Notes: a model not told the origin generated them from the sequence alone. DNA of 64,000 nt from Pauljensenia sp018375675 (GCA_041432705.1 JAPWAE010000001.1:124001-188000), one strand, 5' to 3'. Shown: positions 26,520 through 35,670, counted from the stretch's first letter. Made by a program: numbers and translations.

Positions 26520-26650
26520 TCAGAGCGGGTGGCTGGCTGATCGCAAGGGAAACATCGAGGGGAACATGCGGTGCGACCAGCCCCGGCTGCGTCGTCATCG
26601 ATGAGAGGAAGGCGCGCATAACGCCGCGCAGCCGGCGGATGCCCTCACGC

Positions 26651-26785
26651 GGATAGGTTATGAGCATCTGGATAGGTTATGAGCATCTGGATAGGTTAAT
26701 AACCTATCCGTATCCGCGTAACCTATCCGGAAGTGCGCAACCTATCCGGAAGTGCGTAACCTATCCGGAAGTGCGCAACCTATCC
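26651..26785. repeat. Array 1 of phased 19-bp inverted boxes
   Basis: The hexamer GGATAG occurs at 26651, 26670 and 26689. Its reverse complement CTATCC occurs at 26704, 26723, 26742, 26761 and 26780. Every step within an arm is exactly 19 bp, and the two arms meet in a dyad with 10-bp arms GGATAGGTTA / TAACCTATCC around one A. Right-arm spacers are mostly GGAAGTGCGC or GGAAGTGCGT; left-arm spacers are GTTATGAGCATCT. Spacers of the two arms do not pair, so this is not one long hairpin. It fills most of the 341-bp gap between the unknown operon and the L7/L12-like gene. A second array with the same geometry lies at 36205. Confidence 0.9.
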
Positions 26786-26813
26786 GCATGAGCGAGCGTC
26801 ACCGGGGAAACGG

Positions 26814-27167
26814 TCACCTATTTGCCGACCCTCTGCGGGCGGCGTCGATTGCCGCCTTCGCCGTCTTCAGGTCGACGCCGGTGCGGTCCTTGTAGTTCTT
26901 GACGGCGTAGATCACCCTGCCCTCGGCGATCATCTGGATTTCCACCGCGTTCAGCTCCGGCAACGAGGCCGGGGAAGAGGTATCAGGAACCGGAGTGGGG
27001 GCTGCTGCCTCGGGAGAGGGGAAGGACGATCCGGCGAGTGCCGTGACGCCCGCGTCCGCGTAGGCCGCGCGCAGGCGCGCCTCCAGGGTTGCGACCTGCT
27101 CCTTGAGCCGAGAGTTTTCGGCGCGCAGCTCCTCGATTTCGGATGCCTGACCAAACCACTTACCCAC
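26814..27167 (-). CDS. Small protein with coiled coil and ribosomal L7/L12-like C-terminal domain
   Basis: A 117-aa protein. Residues ~8-38 form a likely coiled coil (EIEELRAENSRLKEQVATLEARL). A Pro/Ala/Ser linker follows, then a C-terminal segment, VIYAVKNYKDRTGVDLKTAKAAIDAA, that resembles the L7/L12 C-terminal domain (K-V-R-x-TGL-L-EAK). The GTG at 27167 has a strong AGGAGG 6 nt upstream, which argues against two ATGs slightly further upstream. Similar small proteins occur in actinobacteria; their role is not known to me. It is not a true ribosomal stalk protein because it lacks the N-terminal dimerisation domain. Confidence 0.75.
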   Translation of the reverse strand: MGKWFGQASEIEELRAENSRLKEQVATLEARLRAAYADAGVTALAGSSFPSPEAAAPTPVPDTSSPASLPELNAVEIQMIAEGRVIYAVKNYKDRTGVDLKTAKAAIDAARRGSANR

Positions 27168-27399
27168 GTGTTGCCTCCTGAAATGGATCATCGTGAAGGC
27201 TTTCATTCTATCTGTATGCGCCAGCGCGGTGACGACGCGCTCGCCGCGGCGAATGTGGGGGTTCGGGAGGACCCCGCCCCGGCCTCGTCGATGACGACGC
27301 GCGACCAGTGCGCGCCAACGCGCCGTGACCGGTGGAACAAGCCGCTCGCCTCGCCTGGCCCGGTAAAATAGCGGAGACACTGCGAGCAGCGGAGGAAAC

Positions 27400-29070
27400 A
27401 TGGCAGGCGAATCGTTCTTCGGGCAAGACCCCACCCACGAGGACCAGCAGGGCGGCATTCCGGCCGACCTGATCCCGTACCTGGAAGCGGCCGACGAGGT
27501 CGAGGACACCGAGGCAGGGGAGAGCACTGACCCTCAGGCGCAGGAGAGCGAACGCGAGGCCGCGCTGCGCGCCCTCGTCGAGCACTCGCTGCTGCTGGGC
27601 CCCGACCCCTCCGTCCTCGCCGAGATCGAGGGTGAGGTGGACGAGGACTTCGCTGACGACGCCGCTGAGGCACGCGACGAGCGTGCCTCCCACGAGGCAG
27701 CGCTGGCCAAGGCTGAAGATGAGGTCGCCCTCGACGCTCGCGTGCAGGAGATCTACCAGTCCATCGTCGCGCGCGCACCCGAGCACGACATCGACCCCAC
27801 GCTCGACCGCGTGAAGCTCGCCTTGGACATCCTGGGCGACCCACAGAACTTCTACCCGTCGATCCACATCACGGGCACCAACGGAAAGACGTCGACGTCG
27901 CGCATGATCGACTCGCTCCTCACCGCCTTCGGCATGAAGACGGGCCGCTTCACGAGCCCGCACCTGCTCGACGTGCGCGAGCGCATCTCGCTGGAAGGGC
28001 ACCCGATCACGCGCGAGGGCTTCGTGCGCGCGTGGGAGGACGTCGAGCCCTATATCGGCATGGTGGACGAGCGTAGCTCGCAGGAGGGCGGCCCGCGCCT
28101 GTCCTTCTTCGAGGTCTTCACGATCATGGCGTACGCGGCCTTCGCCGACTACCCGGTCGACGCCGCCGTCGTCGAGGTCGGCATGGGCGGGCGCTGGGAC
28201 GCCACGAACGTCATCGACGCCGGCGTCTCGGTCATCACGCCGATCGCCCTGGATCACACGAAGTGGCTGGGCTCTACGATCGAAGACATCGCGCGCGAAA
28301 AGGCCGGCATCATCAAGCCTGGCCAGATCGTCGTCATCATGGCCCAGGAGGAGGAAGTCCTCGACATCCTCCTCGAGCAGGCGCGCTCCGTTGACGCGAT
28401 CGCCCGCGTCGAGGGCCGCGACTTCGAGGTCGTGGATCGCCAGATGGGGGTCGGCGGCCAGATGGTCACCATCCGCACGCCCTCCGCGGTCTACGAGGAC
28501 GTGTTCGTCCCGCTGTTCGGCCAGTACCAGGCCCACAACGCTGCGGCGGCGCTCGTGGCCGTCGAGGCCTTCATGGGCGGCCGCGGCCTGGACGGTCGCA
28601 TCGTCGAGCAGGGCCTCATGAACGCCTCCAGCCCGGGACGCATGCAGGTCGTACGTCATTCGCCCACGATCATCGTGGATGCCGCGCACAACCCCGCGGG
28701 TGCGGCCACCCTGCGCGAGGCCGTGGAGTCCTCCTTTGGGTTCGCGCGCATCGCGGGCGTGTACGCGGCAATGGGGGACAAGGACGTCGAGGGTGTCCTG
28801 TCCGAGGTTGAGCCCTTCATCGATCACCTCGTCGTCACGCAGATGCCGGGTGAGCGCGCGGCTGACATCGCGCGTCTGGCCGAGATCGCCGAGGAGGTCT
28901 TCGGTCCCGACCGGGTAGACGTGCGCGAGTCGCTGGCTGATGCGGTCGATCGTGCAGCAGAGGTCGCCGAGGCCGGGGCCGAGCCCGCGGATCGCAGCGG
29001 AGTTCTCGTGTTTGGCTCGGTCATGCTGGCCGGGGAAATGCTGGCCCTCGCCGGCCACAGCCCACGCTAG
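27400..29070 (+). CDS. folC: Folylpolyglutamate synthase / dihydrofolate synthase
   Basis: ATP-dependent ligase that adds glutamate to dihydropteroate or folate. Of its 556 aa, the P-loop ITGTNGKTS is at about residues 157-165, and LLDVRERISLEG and DAAHNPAGA are typical Mur-ligase-type motifs. The first ~110 residues are an unusual acidic extension (E/D/A-rich) absent from standard 420-450-aa FolC enzymes. The start ATG has GGAGG 4 nt upstream, and a TAAAAT hexamer (27364-27369) is a possible -10. A hairpin follows the stop. Confidence 0.92.
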   Translation: MAGESFFGQDPTHEDQQGGIPADLIPYLEAADEVEDTEAGESTDPQAQESEREAALRALVEHSLLLGPDPSVLAEIEGEVDEDFADDAAEARDERASHEAALAKAEDEVALDARVQEIYQSIVARAPEHDIDPTLDRVKLALDILGDPQNFYPSIHITGTNGKTSTSRMIDSLLTAFGMKTGRFTSPHLLDVRERISLEGHPITREGFVRAWEDVEPYIGMVDERSSQEGGPRLSFFEVFTIMAYAAFADYPVDAAVVEVGMGGRWDATNVIDAGVSVITPIALDHTKWLGSTIEDIAREKAGIIKPGQIVVIMAQEEEVLDILLEQARSVDAIARVEGRDFEVVDRQMGVGGQMVTIRTPSAVYEDVFVPLFGQYQAHNAAAALVAVEAFMGGRGLDGRIVEQGLMNASSPGRMQVVRHSPTIIVDAAHNPAGAATLREAVESSFGFARIAGVYAAMGDKDVEGVLSEVEPFIDHLVVTQMPGERAADIARLAEIAEEVFGPDRVDVRESLADAVDRAAEVAEAGAEPADRSGVLVFGSVMLAGEMLALAGHSPR

Positions 29071-29077
29071 GATGGAA

Positions 29078-29119
29078 CCCAACCAGGGCGGCCGCATCGT
29101 GGCGGCCGCCACGGTTGGG
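29078..29119 (+). terminator. Hairpin after folC
   Basis: Arms at 29078-29095 and 29102-29119 pair over 18 positions with two mismatches (core GGCGGCCGC / GCGGCCGCC). It lies 7 nt after the folC stop and before the dhaK leader. The T-tract is weak. Confidence 0.6.
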
Positions 29120-29189
29120 AAATCGTGCTCAAAGGTGGCACGATTGACCATGCGTACAAGTACAGATGAGCAATGTGCAAGGAGGCATC

Positions 29190-30182
29190 ATGAAGAAGCT
29201 CGTCAATGACGTCCATGCCGTCGTCCGCGAAACCCTCGAAGGTTTCGCCCTGGCCCACCCCGACCTCGTCGATGTCCATTACTCGCCCGACTTCGTGACC
29301 CGTCACGCCCCCAAGGCTGAGGGCAAGGTCGGCCTCGTCTCCGGCGGCGGATCCGGACACGAGCCCCTGCACGCGGGCTTCGTCGGTGAAGGCATGCTGG
29401 ATGCGGCCGTGCCCGGCGCCGTCTTTACGTCGCCCACCCCCGACCCGATCCTGGAGGCCACGAAGGCCGCCGACCACGGCGCGGGCGTCCTGCACATCGT
29501 CAAGAACTACACGGGCGACGTCCTCAACTTCGAGACCGCGGCCGAGCTGGCCGACATGGAGGACATCACCGTCGCCACGGTCGTCGTTAACGACGACGTG
29601 GCCGTCGAGGACTCGCTCTACACGGCGGGCCGACGCGGCGTCGCCGGAACGATCTTCGTGGAGAAGATCGCGGGTGCTGCCGCCGAGCGCGGCGACTCCC
29701 TCGAGGAAGTCACCCGCATTGCCACCAAGGTCAACGACCAGACCCGCTCCATGGGTCTGGCCCTGGGCCCCTGCACCGTGCCCCACGCCGGCAAGCCCTC
29801 CTTTGACCTGGGAGAGGACGAGATCGAGCTGGGCATCGGCATCCACGGCGAGCCCGGATACCGCCGCGGCTCCATGGAGACCGCCGACAGCCTCGTCGCC
29901 GAACTCTACGAGCGCGTGCGTGAAGACCTGGGCCTGACCGAAGGCGAGCGCGTCGTGGCCCTCGTCAACGGCATGGGCGGCACTCCCGTCTCCGAGCTCT
30001 ACATCTGCTTCCGCGCCCTGGCCGCCCTGCTGAAGAAGGACGGCATCGAGATCGCCCGCCAGATGGTCGGCAACTACGTTACCAGCCTGGAGATGCCCGG
30101 CGTCTCCGTGACCCTCATGCGCGCCGATGATGAGCTCCTTGAGCTCTTTGACGCGCCCGTGAACACGGTCGCCTGGAAGTAA
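29190..30182 (+). CDS. dhaK: Dihydroxyacetone kinase subunit DhaK
   Basis: Substrate-binding subunit of the PEP-dependent dihydroxyacetone kinase; it holds dihydroxyacetone as a hemiaminal on a histidine. It is 330 aa, with GGGSGHEPLHAGFVG and TSPTPDPI near the N-terminus. The reactive histidine motif is GIHGEPG in the second half. The ATG at 29190 has AAGGAGG 5 nt upstream; an in-frame ATG 24 nt earlier is less likely. It is the first gene of dhaK-dhaL-dhaM-ndk, with 28 bp to dhaL. Confidence 0.95.
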   Translation: MKKLVNDVHAVVRETLEGFALAHPDLVDVHYSPDFVTRHAPKAEGKVGLVSGGGSGHEPLHAGFVGEGMLDAAVPGAVFTSPTPDPILEATKAADHGAGVLHIVKNYTGDVLNFETAAELADMEDITVATVVVNDDVAVEDSLYTAGRRGVAGTIFVEKIAGAAAERGDSLEEVTRIATKVNDQTRSMGLALGPCTVPHAGKPSFDLGEDEIELGIGIHGEPGYRRGSMETADSLVAELYERVREDLGLTEGERVVALVNGMGGTPVSELYICFRALAALLKKDGIEIARQMVGNYVTSLEMPGVSVTLMRADDELLELFDAPVNTVAWK

Positions 30183-30210
30183 GCAGCGAGGCAGGACAAG
30201 GAGAATCACG

Positions 30211-30852
30211 ATGAGCCTAGATGCAGCGTGGGCACGCCGGTGGATCGAGCTGGCGGCGGCGGACGTCGCTGATCAGCGCGACTACCTGGTGGACCTGGAC
30301 CGAGCCATCGGGGATGGCGACCACGGCGAAAACATGGACCGCGGATTCAAGGCCGCCGTCGAAGCCCTGGGCCAGGCCCAGCCGGCCAGCGTCGCAGAGG
30401 TCCTCAAGACGGTCGCCAAGACCCTCATGTCCACGGTTGGCGGCGCCGCCGGGCCCCTGTACGGGACGGCGTTCCTGCGTGCATCCAAGGCCGCCGGTGA
30501 CGGCGAGCTCGACGGCGCGGGCGTGGCAGCGGTGATCGCGGGCGCGCTCGAAGGAATCCAGGCCCGAGGCAAGGCCACCACGGGTGAGAAGACCATGGTG
30601 GACGCGTGGACGCCCGCCCTGGAGGCCGCCCGCACGGCTGCCGAGTCCGGTAGCGATCCTGCCGCCGTCCTCGAGGCCGCCGCCACCGCCGCCGAGGCAG
30701 GAGCCGCCGCGACGGAACCCATGCGGGCCACGAAGGGACGAGCCTCCTACCTGGGTGAACGCTCCATCGGACACCTCGACCCGGGCGCCGTGTCCACCTC
30801 CCTCATCCTGCGCGCCGCCGTGCGCGCAGCTGACGAGGCCGGCGCGGCATGA
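30211..30852 (+). CDS. dhaL: Dihydroxyacetone kinase subunit DhaL
   Basis: ADP-binding subunit that receives phosphate from DhaM and transfers it to dihydroxyacetone on DhaK. It is 213 aa, with the Mg-ADP site seen as AIGDGDHGENMDRGF. GGAAGPLYGT follows, and the C-terminal TKGRASYLGERSIGHLDPGA matches the family. AAGGAG lies 7 nt upstream of the ATG. The stop overlaps the dhaM ATG by 4 nt. Confidence 0.95.
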   Translation: MSLDAAWARRWIELAAADVADQRDYLVDLDRAIGDGDHGENMDRGFKAAVEALGQAQPASVAEVLKTVAKTLMSTVGGAAGPLYGTAFLRASKAAGDGELDGAGVAAVIAGALEGIQARGKATTGEKTMVDAWTPALEAARTAAESGSDPAAVLEAAATAAEAGAAATEPMRATKGRASYLGERSIGHLDPGAVSTSLILRAAVRAADEAGAA

Positions 30853-31601
30853 GCGTGCGCGTCTCCTTCGTCATCGTCTCCCACTCGGCCTCCCTGGCCA
30901 ACGGAGTCTGCGAGCTGGCCGCCCAGATGGCCCCCGACGTGCACTTCGAGGCCGCCGGGGGCACGGAGGACGGCCGCATCGGCACCTCCTACGACCTCGT
31001 GGAGAGGGCCCTCGAGGCCGCCCTTGCGGCCGTGGATGGGGACGGCAGCGGCGTCATCGTGCTGACCGACCTCGGCTCGGCCACGATGACCGTCGAATCC
31101 GTCATCGACATGAGCGACGAGCCCGAGCGCGTGCGCTTCGTCGACACCTGCCTCGTCGAAGGGGCCGTCGCCTCCTCCGTGCGCGCCCAGCTCGGTGAAG
31201 ACCTCGACCAGGTCGCCGACGTTGCAGCCGCCCTGGCCCCGCGCCTGGACGAGGCGCCCGCCCAGGAGGTGCCCAGCCCCGCCGCAGGTGCACCCGGCGG
31301 GGGAGTGGCCCCGGCCTCGTCGACGTGGGCGCAGGGGGACGCGATCGTCGCGGACCCCGTCGGCCTGCACGCGCGCCCGGCCGCCGCCTTCGTGCGCCTC
31401 GCGGGCACCTTCGACGCCGAGGTCACGGTCAACGGGGCGGACGGCGGGTCGGTCCTGGAGCTCATGGCCCTGGGTATCACCCAAGGCCAGAGCGTCCACA
31501 TCGAAGCCAATGGGGCAGACGCCACAGCGGCGGTTGCGGCCCTGACAGATATGCTGGAAAGCGCAACTGAGCAACCCTCATCATCAAAGGAGACAATGTG
31601 A
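30849..31601 (+). CDS. dhaM: DhaM phosphotransferase (EIIA-Man-like domain fused to HPr)
   Basis: Carries phosphate from the PTS to DhaL. Of its 250 aa, residues 1-~125 are the mannose-type EIIA domain with the active histidine in VSHSASLANG. A Pro/Ala linker of about 30 residues leads to an HPr domain with the phospho-histidine motif GLHARPAAAF. The EI-like domain of three-domain E. coli DhaM is absent, so a separate Enzyme I must phosphorylate the HPr part. It overlaps dhaL by 4 nt and ndk by 4 nt. Confidence 0.93.
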   Translation: MSVRVSFVIVSHSASLANGVCELAAQMAPDVHFEAAGGTEDGRIGTSYDLVERALEAALAAVDGDGSGVIVLTDLGSATMTVESVIDMSDEPERVRFVDTCLVEGAVASSVRAQLGEDLDQVADVAAALAPRLDEAPAQEVPSPAAGAPGGGVAPASSTWAQGDAIVADPVGLHARPAAAFVRLAGTFDAEVTVNGADGGSVLELMALGITQGQSVHIEANGADATAAVAALTDMLESATEQPSSSKETM

Positions 31602-32068
31602 GCGCTAAGAGTGTTCTGCTGGAGCCCCAGCACCTTCTCGACCCCGACCTGGAGCACACCCTCATCGTCGTGAAGCCCGACGGCTACGCCCGCGGCCTGA
31701 CCGGTGAGATCCTGCGCCGCATCGAGGCCAAGGGCTACACGATCAAGGGCCTCAAGCTCATGATCGCCTCCCGCGAGCTGCTCGCCGAGCACTACGCCGA
31801 CCACAAGGACAAGCCCTTCTTCGAGGGCCTCCTGGAGTTCATGAGCTCCGGCCCGGTCGTCGCCATCATCGTCGAAGGCCAGCGCGTCGTCGAGGGCATG
31901 CGCGTCCTCATGGGCTCGACCGACCCGACGACGGCCCCCGCGGGCACGATCCGCGGCGACCTGGGTCGCGCGTGGAACAGCCCCCACATGGAGAACCTGA
32001 TCCACGGCTCGGACTCTGTGGACAACGCAACGCGCGAAATCTCCCTGTGGTTCCCGGAGATTTACTGA
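31598..32068 (+). CDS. ndk: Nucleoside-diphosphate kinase
   Basis: Equilibrates NTP pools through a phospho-histidine. It is 156 aa, with the catalytic motif NLIHGSDS. The conserved N-terminal TLIVVKPDGYARG begins ~20 residues in, giving an N-terminal extension relative to common ~136-aa Ndk. The GTG start overlaps the dhaM stop (GTGA) and has AAGGAG 5 nt upstream inside dhaM. It is therefore translated as the fourth gene of the dha operon, an unusual partner for that pathway. The smc gene begins 20 bp later. Confidence 0.94.
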   Translation: MSAKSVLLEPQHLLDPDLEHTLIVVKPDGYARGLTGEILRRIEAKGYTIKGLKLMIASRELLAEHYADHKDKPFFEGLLEFMSSGPVVAIIVEGQRVVEGMRVLMGSTDPTTAPAGTIRGDLGRAWNSPHMENLIHGSDSVDNATREISLWFPEIY

Positions 32069-32088
32069 CTCGCGGCTAACCTGCAAGG

Positions 32089-35000
32089 GTGTACCTCAAG
32101 AACCTGACGCTGCGGGGCTTTAAGTCCTTCGCCAGTGCGACCACGCTCGCCCTCCAACCGGGCATCACGTGCGTCGTCGGCCCCAACGGGTCGGGTAAAT
32201 CCAACGTCGTCGACGCTCTCGCCTGGGTCATGGGCGAGCAGGGTGCCCGCGCGCTGCGCGGTGGGCAAATGGCGGACGTGATTTTTGCGGGGACATCTGG
32301 GCGCGCGGCGTTGGGGCGCGCCCAGGTGGACCTGACGATTGACAACACCGACGGGCTGCTCGACATCGAGTATTCCGAGGTGACGATCAGCCGCACCCTG
32401 TTCCGCGGGGGCGGCTCCGAATATTCTATCAACGGCACTCCGGCGAGGCTGCTGGACGTGCAGGAGCTCCTCTCCGACACGGGCATGGGCCGTCAGATGC
32501 ACGTCATCGTCGGCCAGGGGCAGCTCGACGCGATCCTGTCCTCCACGCCCGAGGAGCGTCGCGGCTTCATCGAAGAGGCCGCGGGAGTTCTCAAGCATCG
32601 CCGGCGTAAGGAGCGCGCGCTCAAGAAGCTGGCTGACATGGACGCGAACCTCGTGCGCGTCCTGGACCTGACGAACGAGATTCATCGCCAGCTGGGGCCC
32701 CTGGCCCGCCAGGCGCGCGTGGCCCGGCGCGCGTCCCTCATCCAGGCGCGCGTGCGAGACGCGAAGGCCCGCCTGCTCGCCGACGACCTGTCCTCTGCGC
32801 TTTCCAAGCTGTCCGTGCTCGAGGCATCGGATGAGTCTGCGGCCGAGCGCCGTGCGTCGCTCGAAGAGCAGATAGCCGCCGCACGCGCCGAGCTTGCGCG
32901 GCTGGAGCATGCGGAGCGCGCGTCCTCGCCGGCACTCGAACAGGCATCCTCCGACTGGCAGTCCCTGACCACGATCACCGAGCGCCTGCGCGGCACGCTC
33001 ATGGCCGCGACCCAGAAGGTCTCCCTGCGCGCGACGCCCGAGTTGCCCCCTGGCGGCGAGGATCCCGACGTCCTCGACGAGCGCGCCCGCGTCGCCGGTG
33101 CCGAGGACGCTGCGCTGGTCGCTCAAGTCGAAGAGGCGCGCTCTGCCCTGACGTCCGCGACTCGCGCGCGCGAGGCCGCCGAGGACGCCGACGATTCCGC
33201 GTCCCGCGAGCTCGCCCGCGTCAACCGCGTCATCGCTGACCACCGCGAGAAGGTCGCGCGACTGACGGGAGACGCCTCCACCGCCGCGTCTCGCCTGGAG
33301 GCAGCGATCGCCGAGGCCGACCGTGCCTGGGGTGCATACCGCGCGGCTCAGGAGCGCGCCGAGGCCGCCGAGAAGGCGGTGCCCGCGTCGTCTGTGGGCT
33401 CCGGGGACACGTCCGCCGCTGAGGGAGCCTCATCCGAGGAAGAAGCCAGCGGGGGAGCGGCCCGCGCACACGCCGAGGCCTCTGCCCGCCGCGACGCCGC
33501 GCGCGCCCGCGTGGACGAGCTGCTCGGCGTCGAACGCGAGGCCCGCGCTGACCGCGCGCGCTGGGAGGCCCGCCGCGACGCGCTCGAGCAGCTGCTCGCC
33601 CCCGAGGACGGCACCGCCGAGCTGCTGGGACGCCCCGGGGTGCTCGGCCAGGTCGCGCCCCTCCTGCACGTCACACCCGGTTTTGAAGATGCCGTCGCCG
33701 CCGCGTTGGCACCTTTCGCCGACGCGGTCGTCGTCGACTCCCTGACCCGAGGCCTGGGCGAGCTGGACGCTGCCCGCGCGGCCGGGCGCTCGCTGCGGTT
33801 GGTCGTGGCATCTGATTCTTCCGCTTCTTCCGACGATCCTGCGGATGGGCCCGGCAGTGCTGTCCGCGCCGATCTGCCCGAGGGCGCGACGTGGCTTGCC
33901 GACGTCGTCGCCTGCGAGGGGACCGCCGCGCCGCTGGCGTCCCTGCTGGACGGGGTCGTCGCCTGCTCCCTTGAGGCCGCCGCTGCTGTGCTGGACGTGC
34001 CCGGCGTGCGCGCCGTCGTCACGTCGGGCGGCGACGTGCTGCGCTCCTGGTCGGTGGAGGGTGGCCGCCAGGCCTCCTCCGTGCTCTCCGTGCGTGCAGA
34101 CTACGAGGAGGCGTGCGCGCAGGCCGAGGCCGCCCAGGCCCGCATGGCCGAGGTGTCCGAGCAGCTCGGCGAGGCAAACGCCCACCTGGACCGCTGCATC
34201 CGCGAGGCAAACGACGCTCTGAAGGCCCTGCGTGAGGAAGACGCGCAGCGCGCCAAGGAAGCCCAGGAGCTGGCCCGCGCCCAGTCGGCCGCGCAGGCAG
34301 CCCGCGCCGAGGCCGAGCGCGCCCACGACGTGGCGCGCCGCGCCGACGAGCAGGTCACGTGGGCCCGTGAGCAGGACGTTGCCGCCCGCGCCCGCCTTGA
34401 CGGCGCCGACACCGTCGGCCCGCCCGAATCCCTTGAAGACGCGCAGGCCCGCGCCGACGCCGCGTCCCGCGCCGCGCGCGAGGCCCGCGAGGCTGAAAAC
34501 GAGGCGCGCCTGAGCCTGCGTGCCTTGGAAGAACAATCGCGGCGCACCGCCTCCCGCGCCCGCTCCCTGCGCCAGGCTGCCGCCGCCGAGCGCGAGGAGC
34601 GCGCCCGCTACGCCCGGCGCGAGGCCGCGCGAAAGACGGAGCTGGCCACAGCCTCGGACGTGGAGGCAGCCGCCCGCGTCGCCCTCGAGGCCGCCGAGCG
34701 AGCCCTGTCCCAGGCCGCTGCCGAGCGCGACCGCCTGAGCGAGCGGCGCTCCCAGGTCTCCCAGGAGGTCTCGGACGCCCGCCGCGCCCTGGACCGGCTG
34801 AGCGCGGAGCTGTCGGAGGCCACGGCCTCGGCTCACCAGGGGCAGATCGCGGCCGAGCAGACGCGCCTGCGCGTCGAGGATCTCCAACGGCGCGCCCTGG
34901 AGGAGCTGTCCCTCGAACCCGAGCAGCTGCTCGCCGAGTTCGGGCCGCAGACGCTGGTGCCGATGCTGCCGCTCGACCCCGATCAGGTGGAAAAGGCCGC

Positions 35001-35670
35001 GGCCGCCGAGCCAAGCGCGTACGTGCGCGCCGAGCAGGAGCGAGCCCTGGCCAAGGCGCAGAAGGACTTGGAGAAGCTGGGGCGCGTCAACCCGCTGGCG
35101 CTCGAGGAGCACGAGGCGCTGGCCTCGCGGCACAAGTTCTTAGTGGACCAGGTCCAAGACCTCAAGTCGTCGAAGGCGGACCTGCTGCGCATCGTGCAGG
35201 ACGTGGATCGCCTGGTGGAGGAGGCCTTCGCGTCGGCCTTCGCCGAGACGCGCGAGCAGTTCGAGCACGTGTTCGGCGTGCTGTTCCCGGGCGGCCAGGG
35301 CGACCTGGTGCTCACCGACCCGGACGACATGCTCTCGACGGGTATCGAGATTGAGGCTCGGCCCGCGGGCAAGAAGGTCAAGCGCCTGTCCCTGCTGTCG
35401 GGCGGCGAGCGTTCCCTGGCCGCGATCGCGTTCCTGGTCGCGATCTTCAAGGCGCGCCCGTCCCCGTTCTACGTCATGGACGAGGTCGAGGCCGCCCTGG
35501 ACGACATGAACCTGACGCGCCTGCTCGCCATCTTCAAGGAGCTGCAGGAAACCTCGCAGCTGATCGTCATCACCCACCAGAAGCGCACGATGGAGATCGC
35601 GGATGCCCTCTACGGCGTCACGATGCGCGACGGCGTCACGACGGTGGTGTCCCAGCGCTTGGTGGACTAG
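32089..35670 (+). CDS. smc: Chromosome segregation protein SMC
   Basis: Condensin ATPase of 1193 aa that organises and segregates chromosomes. Walker A (GPNGSGKSN) lies near residue 32 and a long first coiled coil follows. The hinge is at about residues 510-660, then a second coiled coil. The C-terminal head carries the signature LSGGERSLAA and Walker B YVMDEVEAALDD. The GTG start gives the typical MYLKNLTLRGFKSFA N-terminus. The coiled coils are very rich in Ala, Arg and Glu. In related genomes smc is usually followed by ftsY; here it is followed by decayed sequence. Confidence 0.95.
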   Translation: MYLKNLTLRGFKSFASATTLALQPGITCVVGPNGSGKSNVVDALAWVMGEQGARALRGGQMADVIFAGTSGRAALGRAQVDLTIDNTDGLLDIEYSEVTISRTLFRGGGSEYSINGTPARLLDVQELLSDTGMGRQMHVIVGQGQLDAILSSTPEERRGFIEEAAGVLKHRRRKERALKKLADMDANLVRVLDLTNEIHRQLGPLARQARVARRASLIQARVRDAKARLLADDLSSALSKLSVLEASDESAAERRASLEEQIAAARAELARLEHAERASSPALEQASSDWQSLTTITERLRGTLMAATQKVSLRATPELPPGGEDPDVLDERARVAGAEDAALVAQVEEARSALTSATRAREAAEDADDSASRELARVNRVIADHREKVARLTGDASTAASRLEAAIAEADRAWGAYRAAQERAEAAEKAVPASSVGSGDTSAAEGASSEEEASGGAARAHAEASARRDAARARVDELLGVEREARADRARWEARRDALEQLLAPEDGTAELLGRPGVLGQVAPLLHVTPGFEDAVAAALAPFADAVVVDSLTRGLGELDAARAAGRSLRLVVASDSSASSDDPADGPGSAVRADLPEGATWLADVVACEGTAAPLASLLDGVVACSLEAAAAVLDVPGVRAVVTSGGDVLRSWSVEGGRQASSVLSVRADYEEACAQAEAAQARMAEVSEQLGEANAHLDRCIREANDALKALREEDAQRAKEAQELARAQSAAQAARAEAERAHDVARRADEQVTWAREQDVAARARLDGADTVGPPESLEDAQARADAASRAAREAREAENEARLSLRALEEQSRRTASRARSLRQAAAAEREERARYARREAARKTELATASDVEAAARVALEAAERALSQAAAERDRLSERRSQVSQEVSDARRALDRLSAELSEATASAHQGQIAAEQTRLRVEDLQRRALEELSLEPEQLLAEFGPQTLVPMLPLDPDQVEKAAAAEPSAYVRAEQERALAKAQKDLEKLGRVNPLALEEHEALASRHKFLVDQVQDLKSSKADLLRIVQDVDRLVEEAFASAFAETREQFEHVFGVLFPGGQGDLVLTDPDDMLSTGIEIEARPAGKKVKRLSLLSGGERSLAAIAFLVAIFKARPSPFYVMDEVEAALDDMNLTRLLAIFKELQETSQLIVITHQKRTMEIADALYGVTMRDGVTTVVSQRLVD

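Noticed and set aside
26651..26785. CRISPR array
   Set aside because: The repeats are 6-9 bp in 19-bp steps with repeated, not unique, spacers, and they invert in the middle. No cas genes are present.
33430..35133. 567-codon minus-strand frame inside smc
   Set aside because: An antisense shadow of the Ala/Arg/Glu-rich coiled coils of smc.
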